A DNA stretch of 64,000 nt from Pseudomonadota bacterium. GTDB lineage: Bacteria; Pseudomonadota; Gammaproteobacteria; Burkholderiales; Burkholderiaceae_C. A model generated the notes under the pieces. It did not search any database, had not been told where the DNA came from, and saw only the letters and a program-made list of their open reading frames with translations. The stretch spans positions 1-64,000 of the forward strand of contig JAKAXL010000007.1 in the NCBI GenBank assembly GCA_021816585.1, read 5' to 3'. Every line of letters begins with the position of its first letter. Positions within the stretch are counted from its first letter, which is position 1. Both the position numbers and the translations under genes were made by a program. This document shows positions 1 through 9,097 of this stretch, piece after piece.

Positions 1-781
1 TGCATTCGAGGCTCAGTCGGGTGTCGTGGACCGGCGGCGCGCCGGCGGGTTCGACATCGCTGGGCAGCGCCGTCAGCGCCACGCTCGTCGAGGTATGCAG
101 CAGGGCTTCGCGCTGCTGCTGCAGTTGGTCGGCGAGACAGTTGTCGGCGAACTGCTGCAACGGCGCGCGCAAGGCCAGCAGCGCGGCGCATCCAGCGAGC
201 AGCCAGCTCGTGCGCCGGGGCAGGCGGGCGCGGCGGAGCTCGCGCCGGAGCGCGTCGTGCCCGGTTGTCGCGCCGCCCGCCGCGTCCGGATCGCGCGCCG
301 CGTCGACCAGCAGCGGCGCGCAGGCCGGCGGGCCGCCCGGCAGTTGCCGGAGCTCGGCCTCGCGCAGCTGTGCCAGCGCCGCGTCGTCGTGGTCGAGCGC
401 GTGGCGCCCGCGCAGCCCCAGCAGCAGGGCCAGCACGAATACTTCACGCACCTGCTGCTGCTCGGGCGCGAGCTCCTGCAGCGAGCGGAAGAAGCCGTCT
501 CCCGCATCGAGCACGCCGAAGTGCCTGCGCTGCAGCAGATGCGCGCTCCATTGCGTGGCGTGTTCCCAGCGGCTGGTCTGCAGGCGCTCGTCGGCCCACG
601 CGGCTGCCGCGTAGGCGGCAAGCTCGGCATGTTCCGGGACCTGCGCGGCTGCCGCCGCGCGTGCCTGTGCAAACCACGCGTCGAGCCGCTGCACGGCCTC
701 GTCGAGACTGCCGTGCGGCGCGCGCGCGAAGTCCTGCACGCGGGCGAACCAGGGCATGTAGGCCTCGAGCAGGCGGGTCAT
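1..781 (-). CDS. tssL: Type VI secretion protein TssL (DotU/IcmH family), 3' end outside window
   Basis: TssL is an inner-membrane component of the T6SS membrane complex, recruited to the baseplate through TssK. Read from ATG at 781, the first 180 or so residues carry the DotU pattern: an AAYAAAAWADERL helix, an LQRRHFGVLDAGDGFF segment, then an EVFVLALLLGLRGR helix. A short hydrophobic stretch lies near residues 189–204, followed by at least 56 residues to the window edge, so the stop codon is not seen. The start overlaps the stop of the upstream fused gene by 4 bp (ATGA), implying translational coupling. The membrane segment is short (about 16 residues) and is followed by an Arg. The upstream partner is damaged, so this gene may no longer serve a working T6SS. 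Confidence 0.85.
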   Translation of the reverse strand, partial: MTRLLEAYMPWFARVQDFARAPHGSLDEAVQRLDAWFAQARAAAAAQVPEHAELAAYAAAAWADERLQTSRWEHATQWSAHLLQRRHFGVLDAGDGFFRSLQELAPEQQQVREVFVLALLLGLRGRHALDHDDAALAQLREAELRQLPGGPPACAPLLVDAARDPDAAGGATTGHDALRRELRRARLPRRTSWLLAGCAALLALRAPLQQFADNCLADQLQQQREALLHTSTSVALTALPSDVEPAGAPPVHDTRLSLEC

Positions 782-2694
782 GGCCGGGTCTCCACGACGA
801 TCAGGCTTGCCTGCAGGTCGGTCGGCGCATCCGGCCAGTGCAGCCGCAGCGCCGCCTCGCGCCGCGCCGATTCCCACAGCGGACCGGAGCAGTCGATGCG
901 CCAATGCGCGCTGCCCGGGCGCGCCGGAACCCCCGATGGCGTCGAGTCGAGAAGCTGCAGCGGCAGACCGGGCAGCGCATGCGCGATCAGCGCCTGCAGC
1001 TGGGCGGGCGCGGCCAGCCGCGCCTCCCGGGCGACACGCGTTGCCCACCTGGCGCCGGGCGTGCCGGCGCCCAGCATGAGGAAGAACATGTTGCAGGCAT
1101 CGAAGGCCGCCTGGGGGACCTGTGTCTCGAGCCCTCCGTCCCGGGTTCGCAGCGGCAGCACGTAGGCGGGCCCGACCGCGATGTCCAGAACCAGCATGTG
1201 CAGGCATTGCCGGACACCTTCGAAGCATTCGCGCAGGCGCAGGGGGTCGAAGGCCGCCAGCCCCTGCGGCAACTCCGCGCAGGCGCCGAAGGCATCGCAG
1301 CGACCCGAAAGGCCGCTGAGCTCGGCGACGAGTTCGCGCAGCCGCGCGTAGACCCGCGCCGGCCGGTCGCGGCGGCCCGAGCAGGCCTGCTCCAGCCAGC
1401 AACTCGCCGGCGCCAGCGTGCGCAGAGCGAGCATGGAGCGCAGCAGCTCCTCGGCCGATCCCGCATGCCCGCCATGGCGACCGCCCTTGAGTTCCTCGAG
1501 GCGGCGCAGTTGCGCGCCCAGTTCGTCGCGCAGATCGCAGAGCAGGCGCACGAGCGCCGGCGACGCGCCCAGGTTCAGGCAGGGCGGGATGTACTCGTCG
1601 TCGAGGCGTGCGCCGTCGCCGTCGTGCAGCAGGCGCGCCACCGGCAGCACTTCGTAGGACTGCAGATGTTCGAGCTCCGGCTCGAAGAACACGCGCAGCA
1701 CGTACTGCAGCGTACGCACCTGGGCGGGTGGGCCGTCCGAATACAGGTCGGCCATGTCGCGCGGCTGCAGTTGCGTGGCCAGCCGGCTGGCCAGCGCGAA
1801 GGCGGCATTGCCCCACAGGAAGCCGGCCCCCTGCTCGCCGACCTGTTCCAGATGCTGGAAGCTGCGTACCGGAAGGGTTTCCGGGCCGTAGGGCAGGCGC
1901 AGCAGGAAGCGGGGAAGGGCCAGGCCGAGGTAGCGAGCGTCCTCGCTGTCGCGCAGCGAGTTCCAGGCGATGAATTGAGGTCCCTCGAACAGCGAGGCAA
2001 GGTCCTTCAGCGCCGGCAGCTGCTGCATCGAGTCGACGCCGAAGAACTGCGGCGACGCCGCCGCGAGGAAGGGCGCATGGGCCATCGCGGCCACTTTCGC
2101 GACCTCGCGCAGCAGCCCGACGTCGGGCGCGCTGGGGCCGAATTCATAGTCCGCGACGATGGCCCCGTAGGGCTGGCCGCCGAACTGCCCGTACTCGGCC
2201 GTGTAGACCAGCTTGTACAGGCCGCTGCGGACCACCTCGGGCGCGTCCGCGAAGTCGTCCATCAGGCGCTGCTTGCTCAGGCTGATGAACTGGATGCGGA
2301 TGTTCTCGCGGAAGTTGGTCCGGTCGACCAGGAACTTCAGCGAGCGCCAGGCCGATTCCAGGCGCTGGAACGACGGGTGGTGCAGGATCGCGTCGACCTG
2401 GTCGGACAGCTTGCGATCGATCTCGGCGATCAGCGCGTCGACCAGGGCCTGGTTGACATCGGAGGCGGCGGTCTGCGCGGGCTGCGGGGCGAGCGCGGCG
2501 ACCGGCGTCGCGTCGGTGCCCGGCTGCTCGATCGGCGGCTCGGCAGGCTCGACGAGGTGGCGAAGCAGGGTCTCGATGCCCATGCGGGTGATCGGGTAGG
2601 CCTCGTCGCCGGGGCGGATGCGCGCGCTCGTGGCGAGCTCGTCGATCACCGGGGTGGCGGGGCCGGCGGTTGCGGTGGAGGCGGCGGCGGTCAT
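778..2694 (-). CDS. Fused TssC (N-terminal half)–TssK (C-terminal part) reading frame, T6SS remnant
   Basis: One 638-residue open frame contains parts of two different T6SS proteins. Residues about 80–302 follow sheath protein TssC: an FQRLESAWRSLKFLVDRT block, the DYEFG block, RYLGLALPRFLLRLPYG and FLWGNAAFALASRL. The rest of TssC (normally about 490 residues), including the conserved CPTEIAITDRRE block, is missing. From about residue 303 the sequence becomes baseplate adaptor TssK: YEVLPVARLL, LDDEYIPPCLNLGASP, and the C-terminal domain ending with GPLWESARREAALRL. TssK's first part (normally about 445 residues in all) is absent. The frame is intact across the join, which suggests an in-frame deletion of everything once between the two genes. 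A functional sheath or baseplate adaptor is unlikely. An assembly collapse is the main alternative. Confidence 0.85.
   Translation of the reverse strand: MTAAASTATAGPATPVIDELATSARIRPGDEAYPITRMGIETLLRHLVEPAEPPIEQPGTDATPVAALAPQPAQTAASDVNQALVDALIAEIDRKLSDQVDAILHHPSFQRLESAWRSLKFLVDRTNFRENIRIQFISLSKQRLMDDFADAPEVVRSGLYKLVYTAEYGQFGGQPYGAIVADYEFGPSAPDVGLLREVAKVAAMAHAPFLAAASPQFFGVDSMQQLPALKDLASLFEGPQFIAWNSLRDSEDARYLGLALPRFLLRLPYGPETLPVRSFQHLEQVGEQGAGFLWGNAAFALASRLATQLQPRDMADLYSDGPPAQVRTLQYVLRVFFEPELEHLQSYEVLPVARLLHDGDGARLDDEYIPPCLNLGASPALVRLLCDLRDELGAQLRRLEELKGGRHGGHAGSAEELLRSMLALRTLAPASCWLEQACSGRRDRPARVYARLRELVAELSGLSGRCDAFGACAELPQGLAAFDPLRLRECFEGVRQCLHMLVLDIAVGPAYVLPLRTRDGGLETQVPQAAFDACNMFFLMLGAGTPGARWATRVAREARLAAPAQLQALIAHALPGLPLQLLDSTPSGVPARPGSAHWRIDCSGPLWESARREAALRLHWPDAPTDLQASLIVVETRP
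1776..1793. repeat. 18-bp perfect palindrome at the TssC/TssK join
   Basis: The sequence TGGCCAGCCGGCTGGCCA is its own reverse complement and contains two direct copies of TGGCCA. It encodes the ASRLA residues at which the protein changes from TssC-like to TssK-like. Such a palindrome or short direct repeat could have mediated the deletion; that mechanism is inferred. Confidence 0.8.
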
Positions 2695-2701
2695 CGGCGG
2701 C

Positions 2702-3265
2702 TCACGCTTGCGAAGAAGGATTCGGAGTTCCCGGAGTTCCCGGAGTTCCCGTGGGGTTCGGGGCGCCCTGGCTGCCGGGATCGCCGCCGGCTCGCAATTC
2801 GGCGGCCAGGCGCTGGCGCAGCCCGGGATCGGAGACGATCTGCTGCAGGCGCCTGCGGAACGCGGGGATGTTGCTCATCGGGCCCTTCAACGCCTTCAGC
2901 GCCTCGCGCAGCTCGAGCAGGTCCCGCAGCTGCGGGACCTGCGCGACCAGCGCGTCGGGCGTGAAGTCGTCGAGCTTCGCGAAGTTCAACTGCAGTTGCA
3001 GCATCGCGCCTCGCTGGCCGTGCAGGAAGTCGGGGACCTGTAGTTCGAGGCGCGGCGCCTGCGCGGCCAGCACGTCGTTGAAGTTGTCCTTGTCGACGCC
3101 GACCGGGCGCAGCTCGTCGACCGGAGTGGGGTCGTCGCGCAGCGTGTAGTCGCCGATCACCAGCAGCTTCAGCGGGAGTTCGACCTCCTCCTGCGCTCCC
3201 TCGGTGGCGGGGCGGTAGACGATGTTCACCCGTTCCTTCGGGGCTACGGATCCTTGGGATGGCAT
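2702..3265 (-). CDS. tssB: Type VI secretion contractile sheath small subunit TssB (VipA)
   Basis: TssB pairs with TssC to build the contractile tail sheath. The 187-residue protein, read from ATG 3265, opens with MPSQGSVAPKERVNIVY and carries the family blocks VELPLKLLVIGDYT, NFNDVLAAQAPRLELQVPDF and DFTPDALVAQVPQLRDLL. The start was chosen because a GGAGGA ribosome site lies 8–9 bases upstream; the open frame continues further but without family similarity. The C-terminus holds three copies of the 9-bp unit GGAGTTCCC (plus strand, 2724–2750) coding a Gly-Thr-Pro repeat, an unusual low-complexity tail. The fused tssC'–'tssK frame follows after 7 bp, so tssB has no complete local TssC partner. 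Confidence 0.88.
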   Translation of the reverse strand: MPSQGSVAPKERVNIVYRPATEGAQEEVELPLKLLVIGDYTLRDDPTPVDELRPVGVDKDNFNDVLAAQAPRLELQVPDFLHGQRGAMLQLQLNFAKLDDFTPDALVAQVPQLRDLLELREALKALKGPMSNIPAFRRRLQQIVSDPGLRQRLAAELRAGGDPGSQGAPNPTGTPGTPGTPNPSSQA

Positions 3266-3501
3266 GTGACGGTCCTCCGGCAGATGCTCGCCCGGCCCTG
3301 GGTGGCGGCGGCGAGCATGATCGAATTGCACTCCGATCGGCCGTGCGCTGCGCAGCGCACGCGACTTGGCCTTGAATGACAAACTCAATTTGCTCCGTGG
3401 GGCAAAGGCGGCGCGGCGTCGCGCCCGCCAGGGCGTCGGCGTCGCCGGGTCCGCGCCTGTGCTAAGTTTTCGCCCTTGCGCGCTCCGTTTCCGCGTTGCC
3501 C

Positions 3502-4881
3502 ATGACCATCCAGATCCACAACACCCTTACGCGCAGCAAGCAGCCACTCGTGCCGCTGGAGCCGGGACACGTGCGCATGTACGTGTGCGGCATGACCGTC
3601 TACGACTACTGTCACCTCGGTCACGCGCGCATGATGGCGGTGTTCGACGTGGTGCAGCGCTGGCTGAAGGCGCGCGGGCTGCGCGTGACCTACGTGCGCA
3701 ACATCACCGATGTGGACGACAAGATCATCCGCCGCGCGCACGAGGCCGGCGTCGGCGTGCGCGAGCTCACCGACCGCTTCATCGCCGCGATGCACGAGGA
3801 CACCGAGGCGCTGGGCATCGAGCGTCCCGATCTGGAGCCGCGGGCCACCGAGCACATCGCGCCGATGCTGCGCATGATCTCGAGCCTGGTCGAACGCGGG
3901 CTGGCCTACCAGGATGCGGCCGGCGACGTCGACTATGCGGTGCGCAGCTTCCCCGGTTACGGCCGGCTGTCGGGCAAGTCGCTGGACGAACTGCACGCGG
4001 GCGAGCGCGTCGAGGTCGATGCGGCCAAGCGCGACCCGCTGGACTTCGTGCTGTGGAAGCGCGCCAAGCCGGAGGAGCCGGAGGAGGTGCGCTGGGACTC
4101 CCCCTGGGGGCCGGGCCGGCCGGGCTGGCACATCGAGTGCTCGGCGATGAGTTGCGAGATGCTCGGCGAACAGTTCGACATCCATGGCGGCGGCGCCGAC
4201 CTGCAGTTCCCGCACCATGAGAACGAGATCGCGCAGACCGAGGGTGTCACCGGCAAGCCGTGGGTCAGCATGTGGATGCACAACGGATTCGTGCGCGTGG
4301 ACGAGCAGAAGATGTCGAAGTCCCTCGGCAACTTCCTGACCATCCGCGAGGTCCTGAAAAGCGTCGATCCGGAGACCCTGCGTTTCTTCATCATCCGCGC
4401 CCACTACCGCAGCCCGCTGAACTACAGCGACGACGCGCTGCGCGATGCGCGGCTCTCGCTGGAGCGTCTGTACCTGGCGCTGCAGGACTACCCGCAGGTG
4501 GCCGGCAGCGTCGACTGGGAGCATCCGCTGGCGCAGCGCTTCGGCGCGGCGATGGACGACGACTTCAACACCCCCGAGGCCTTCGCGGTGCTGTTCGAGC
4601 TGGCCGGCGCGCTCAATCGCAGCGCCAGTCCCGAACTGGCGGCGCTGCTGAAGGGCCTGGGCGGCGTGGTGGGGTTGCTGCAGAGTACGCCGCAGCAATT
4701 CCTGCAGGGCGCCACCCCGCAGTCGGAGAAGCAGTGGATCGAGCAGCAGGTGCAGCTGCGCGCGCAGGCCAAGCAGGCGCGCGACTACGCCAGCGCCGAC
4801 CGTATCCGCGCCGAGCTGCTGCAGCGCGGCATCCAGCTCGAGGACAAACCGGGCGGCGTCACGTTGTGGCGCCGCGCCTGA
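3502..4881 (+). CDS. cysS: Cysteinyl-tRNA synthetase
   Basis: CysRS charges tRNA-Cys in the cytoplasm. The 459-residue protein is of normal length and carries the class I signatures: HLGH at 38–41 (HIGH motif) and KMSKS at 270–274. The zinc ligands fit C29, C213, H238 and E242, as in E. coli CysRS. ATG 3502 was preferred to the TTG two codons upstream. The 236 bp upstream separate it from the divergent tssB; a weak extended -10 (TGTGCTAAGT, near 3459–3468) may drive it. Downstream, the glycosylase starts only 3 bp after its stop, so the two are likely co-transcribed. The cysS–glycosylase–accA order is common in Burkholderiales. Confidence 0.98.
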   Translation: MTIQIHNTLTRSKQPLVPLEPGHVRMYVCGMTVYDYCHLGHARMMAVFDVVQRWLKARGLRVTYVRNITDVDDKIIRRAHEAGVGVRELTDRFIAAMHEDTEALGIERPDLEPRATEHIAPMLRMISSLVERGLAYQDAAGDVDYAVRSFPGYGRLSGKSLDELHAGERVEVDAAKRDPLDFVLWKRAKPEEPEEVRWDSPWGPGRPGWHIECSAMSCEMLGEQFDIHGGGADLQFPHHENEIAQTEGVTGKPWVSMWMHNGFVRVDEQKMSKSLGNFLTIREVLKSVDPETLRFFIIRAHYRSPLNYSDDALRDARLSLERLYLALQDYPQVAGSVDWEHPLAQRFGAAMDDDFNTPEAFAVLFELAGALNRSASPELAALLKGLGGVVGLLQSTPQQFLQGATPQSEKQWIEQQVQLRAQAKQARDYASADRIRAELLQRGIQLEDKPGGVTLWRRA

Positions 4882-4884
4882 GCC

Positions 4885-5544
4885 ATGGCCGCGACCCGAA
4901 AGAGCCGAGGGCCGGTTGCCGAGCCGGCGCCCGCTCCCTACTGGGACCAGGCCTGCGGCGAGCTGATGCGCGCCGACCGCGTGATGCGGCGTCTGATCCC
5001 GGCCTACGGGCAGGCACGCCTGCAGAGTCGTGGCGACGCCTTCCAGACCCTGGCACGCTCGATCGTCGGGCAGCAGGTGTCGGTCAGTGCTGCGCAGTCG
5101 GTGTGGAATCGTCTGCTGGAGCTTTGCGGCGCCGTCAGTCCGTCCGGCGTGCTCGAGCGCGATGTGCAGGCGCTGCGTCAGGTGGGTCTGTCGCAGCGCA
5201 AGGCCGAGTACCTGCGCGACCTCGCCAGTCGCTTCGAGCAGGGCCTGGTGCACCCGCAACAATGGCCTTCGATGGACGACGAGGCGATCATCGAGGAGCT
5301 GGTCGCGATCCGGGGCATCGGGCGCTGGACCGCCGAGATGTTCCTGATGTTCCACCTGCTGCGCCCCGACGTGCTGCCGCTGGACGATCTGGGTCTGCGA
5401 CGCGGCATCAGCCAGTGCTACTTTTCCGGCGAGGCGGTCAGCCGCAGCGAGTTGCGCGAGGTGGCGTCGGCCTGGGCGCCCTGGCGTTCGGTGGGTACTT
5501 GGTATATTTGGCGTAGTCTCGACCCCTTGCCGGTCGAGTATTGA
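4885..5544 (+). CDS. DNA-3-methyladenine glycosylase II (AlkA-like, HhH-GPD)
   Basis: This base-excision repair enzyme would remove alkylated purines from DNA. The 219-residue protein has the HhH-GPD core: helix-hairpin-helix at about 139–150 (LVAIRGIGRWTA) followed by the catalytic loop LPLDDLGL, in which D168 matches the catalytic Asp of AlkA. It lacks the N-terminal AlkA sheet domain and the FeS cysteines of endonuclease III, so it belongs to the short AlkA-like group. ATG 4885 follows the cysS stop by 3 bp. Preferred substrates cannot be read from sequence. Confidence 0.9.
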   Translation: MAATRKSRGPVAEPAPAPYWDQACGELMRADRVMRRLIPAYGQARLQSRGDAFQTLARSIVGQQVSVSAAQSVWNRLLELCGAVSPSGVLERDVQALRQVGLSQRKAEYLRDLASRFEQGLVHPQQWPSMDDEAIIEELVAIRGIGRWTAEMFLMFHLLRPDVLPLDDLGLRRGISQCYFSGEAVSRSELREVASAWAPWRSVGTWYIWRSLDPLPVEY

Positions 5545-5679
5545 AGCGGACACTCCCGGGGCCGCTGCGCGGTCGCCCGGGTGCGTCCGCCGGCTCACGG
5601 GCCGGGGCCGGCCGTGCGCGTGCCGCAGCGGCACGACACGTGCAACACGCGCCCGCAGGTGTCGCGTATGGACAGGACC

Positions 5680-6654
<975 letters not shown>

Positions 6655-6710
6655 GTCCCGGCGCGGCGGCCTCGCGCAGCGCGACTGGCGCGCTGCGCGG
6701 TTTCGTGCGC

Positions 6711-7691
6711 ATGCAGGCCGCCGCCGGCGAGACCGACGCGGCGCGGGCTCTGGTCGATGCGACCTGGCCGCTGGCGCTGGCTTTCAGCGGCGGCGCCGAT
6801 TCCACCGCACTGGTGCTGGCCGCGCGTCGCGTGTGGCCGGGGCGGCGCCTGATCGCGCTGCACGTGCACCACGGACTGCAGTCCGCGGCCGACGAGTTCG
6901 CCGCGCATGCCGCGGGGCAATGCGAGCGCTGGGGCATCGAGTGCCGGGTGCTGCGGGTGCAGGTGCAGCTGCGCCGCGGCGGCAGCCTGGAGGAGCAGGC
7001 GCGCGAGCAGCGCCACGCCGCGCTGCAGGGCGCGGCGCGCGATGCCGGATGCGGCTGGCTGCTGCTGGGCCACCAGGCCGACGACCAGGCGGAGAGCCTG
7101 TTGCTGGCGTTGTTGCGCGGGGCCGGTCCGGCCGGGCTGGCGGCGATGCCGGCGGCGGTGCGTCGAGGCGGCGTCTGGCTGGGGCGTCCGCTGCTGGGCT
7201 GTCCGGCCGCCGGGCTGCGCGCCGAACTCGATGCCGCCCGGGTCGCCTACGTCGTCGACCCGATGAATGCCGATCCCGCACTGCGGCGCAGCCGCATCCG
7301 CCACGAATTGCTGCCGGTGCTCGACGCGCTGGAGCCGGCCTGGCGCCGCACGCTGGGGCGCAGCGCTGCGCTGTGCGCGCAGGCGGCGCTGCAGGTGCGC
7401 GCCGGCGCGGCGCTGGACCTGCAAGCGTGTCGCGGGCTGCCCGGGCTGCGCCTGGAAGGGCTGGCCGCACTCGATCGCGCGCGCCGGGCCGAGGCGCTGC
7501 GCGCCTGGCTCGGCGAGCTTGGCGTGCGCAGCAACAGCGCGCAGCTGGCCAATCTGTGCCGGCAGCTCGATGCGCCGCCGCAGGCCGCGATGTGCGTGCG
7601 TCTGGGCGGCGCGCGCCTGTGGCGCGAGGGCGCTTGGCTGCGCTGCGAACCCGCGGCGCGGGCCCCGCAGCCCGCGGACCGCGCTCGCTGA
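6711..7691 (+). CDS. tilS: tRNA(Ile)-lysidine synthetase
   Basis: TilS converts C34 of the CAU-anticodon tRNA-Ile to lysidine, changing its decoding from AUG to AUA. The 326-residue product has the N-type ATP pyrophosphatase P-loop SGGADS at 26–31, followed by HVHHGLQ and LLGHQADDQAES, all typical of TilS. A shortened C-terminal domain follows. ATG 6711 was chosen; GTG 6705 is also possible. The real gene is only the last part of a longer open frame that begins inside accA. It lies between accA and lysC, a conserved neighbourhood in Burkholderiales. Confidence 0.93.
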   Translation: MQAAAGETDAARALVDATWPLALAFSGGADSTALVLAARRVWPGRRLIALHVHHGLQSAADEFAAHAAGQCERWGIECRVLRVQVQLRRGGSLEEQAREQRHAALQGAARDAGCGWLLLGHQADDQAESLLLALLRGAGPAGLAAMPAAVRRGGVWLGRPLLGCPAAGLRAELDAARVAYVVDPMNADPALRRSRIRHELLPVLDALEPAWRRTLGRSAALCAQAALQVRAGAALDLQACRGLPGLRLEGLAALDRARRAEALRAWLGELGVRSNSAQLANLCRQLDAPPQAAMCVRLGGARLWREGAWLRCEPAARAPQPADRAR

Positions 7692-7694
7692 TCC

Positions 7695-7700
7695 CTATAA
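7695..7700 (+). promoter_or_regulatory. Candidate -10 element (TATAAT) upstream of lysC
   Basis: A perfect TATAAT hexamer lies just after the tilS stop, about 93 bp before lysC, in otherwise very GC-rich DNA. No good TTGACA-like -35 is found 15–19 bp upstream. The placement suggests lysC has its own promoter, but this is unproven. Confidence 0.45.
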
Positions 7701-7792
7701 TCAAGAGCTTTTTGCGCCTTCGCTGCGTGCGAAGGCCGGTGCCGCGCCGGCACCGGCGGGACGCGGCGCGCGGCTCCCAACAACCATCCATC

Positions 7793-9052
7793 ATGGCGCT
7801 CATCGTCCAGAAGTACGGCGGCACCTCGGTCGGCTCCGTCGACCGCATCAAGAACGTGGCGCGGCGCGCGATCAAATGGGCCGAGGCCGGCAACCAGGTC
7901 GTGGTGGTCGTGTCCGCGATGGCCGGCGAGACCAACCGGCTGATCGCACTGGCGCGCGAGATCCAGCCCGAGCCCGATCCCCGCGAGCTCGACGTGGTCG
8001 CCGCCACCGGCGAGCAGGTGACCATCGGCCTGCTGGCGATGGCGCTGAAATCCCTCGGGCACGATGCGCGCAGCTACACCGGGTTCCAGGTCGGTGTGCA
8101 CACCGACAGCGCGTTCACGAAGGCGCGCATCGAATCCATCGACGAGCAGCGCATCCGCGCCGACCTGGACGGCGGGCGCATCGTCGTGGTGGCGGGCTTC
8201 CAGGGCCTGGACGCGCAGGGCAACATCACGACCCTCGGCCGCGGCGGCTCGGACACCTCCGGCGTGGCGCTGGCGGCGGCGCTGGGCGCCGATGAATGCC
8301 AGATCTACACCGATGTCGACGGTGTCTACACCACCGACCCGCGAGTCGTGCCGGAGGCGGCCAAGCTGCCCTCGATCACCTTCGAGGAAATGCTCGAGAT
8401 GGCCAGCCTGGGCTCGAAGGTGCTGCAGATCCGCTCGGTGGAGTTCGCCGGCAAGTACCGCGTACGCCTGCGCGTGCTGTCGAGCCTGACGCCGTGGGAC
8501 CTGCCGCTGGAGCAGGAGAGGAACAGCGGGACCCTGATCACATTCGAAGAGGACCAGACCATGGAACGTGCCGTCGTTTCCGGCATCGCCTTCGCGCGCG
8601 ACGAGGCCAAGATCACCGTGGTGGGCGTGCCGGACAGGCCGGGAATCGCCTACCAGATCCTCAGCGCGGTCGGCCAGGCCAACATCGAGGTCGACATGAT
8701 CGTGCAGAACCAGAGCGTCGACGGCTTCACCGATTTCTCGTTCACGGTGGGGCGCAACGACTACGCGCGCACGCTGGCGATTCTGAAGAGCGAGGTGCAG
8801 GGGCACATCGGCGCGAAGGACGTGATCGGCGACCCGAAGGCCTGCAAGGTGTCGATCGTCGGGGTCGGGATGCGTTCGCATGCCGGGGTCGCCAGCACGA
8901 TGTTCCGTACGCTGTCGGAAGAGGGCATCAACATCCAGATGATCTCGACTTCGGAGATCAAGGTGTCGGTACTGATCGACGAGAAGTATCTCGAGCTGGC
9001 GGTGCGCGCGTTGCACCGGGCCTTCGACCTCGACGCCCAGCCGGCCGCCTGA
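7793..9052 (+). CDS. lysC: Aspartate kinase
   Basis: Aspartokinase makes aspartyl-4-phosphate, the first step towards lysine, threonine, methionine and diaminopimelate for peptidoglycan. The 419-residue product has the kinase signature KYGGTS at 7–12, an internal FTKARIES block, the GRGGSDTSG nucleotide-binding stretch, and two C-terminal ACT domains from about residue 265 (VVGVPDRPGIAYQIL and VGVGMRSHAGVASTMF). This layout matches lysine/threonine-regulated kinases such as Corynebacterium LysC, in which an internal start can yield a separate beta subunit. The second half contains several internal Met codons. ATG 7793 is the only start giving the family N-terminus. Confidence 0.96.
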   Translation: MALIVQKYGGTSVGSVDRIKNVARRAIKWAEAGNQVVVVVSAMAGETNRLIALAREIQPEPDPRELDVVAATGEQVTIGLLAMALKSLGHDARSYTGFQVGVHTDSAFTKARIESIDEQRIRADLDGGRIVVVAGFQGLDAQGNITTLGRGGSDTSGVALAAALGADECQIYTDVDGVYTTDPRVVPEAAKLPSITFEEMLEMASLGSKVLQIRSVEFAGKYRVRLRVLSSLTPWDLPLEQERNSGTLITFEEDQTMERAVVSGIAFARDEAKITVVGVPDRPGIAYQILSAVGQANIEVDMIVQNQSVDGFTDFSFTVGRNDYARTLAILKSEVQGHIGAKDVIGDPKACKVSIVGVGMRSHAGVASTMFRTLSEEGINIQMISTSEIKVSVLIDEKYLELAVRALHRAFDLDAQPAA

Positions 9053-9068
9053 GCCGCCTGCCGGAGCC

Positions 9069-9088
9069 GCCTGCCGGAGCCGGCAGGC
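9069..9088. terminator. GC-rich hairpin between convergent lysC and the sensor kinase gene
   Basis: GCCTGCCGG (9069–9077) pairs with CCGGCAGGC (9080–9088). A 13-bp direct repeat (GCCGCCTGCCGGA) precedes it from about 9054. No T-run follows on either strand, so it may only slow polymerase or protect the 3' ends of the convergent transcripts. Confidence 0.45.
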
Positions 9089-9097
9089 GCGTCCGGC

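Noticed and set aside
1..3265. The T6SS genes as part of a mobile island
   Set aside because: No tRNA, integrase, transposase or boundary repeats are visible near cysS, and the left side lies outside the window, so transfer cannot be supported.
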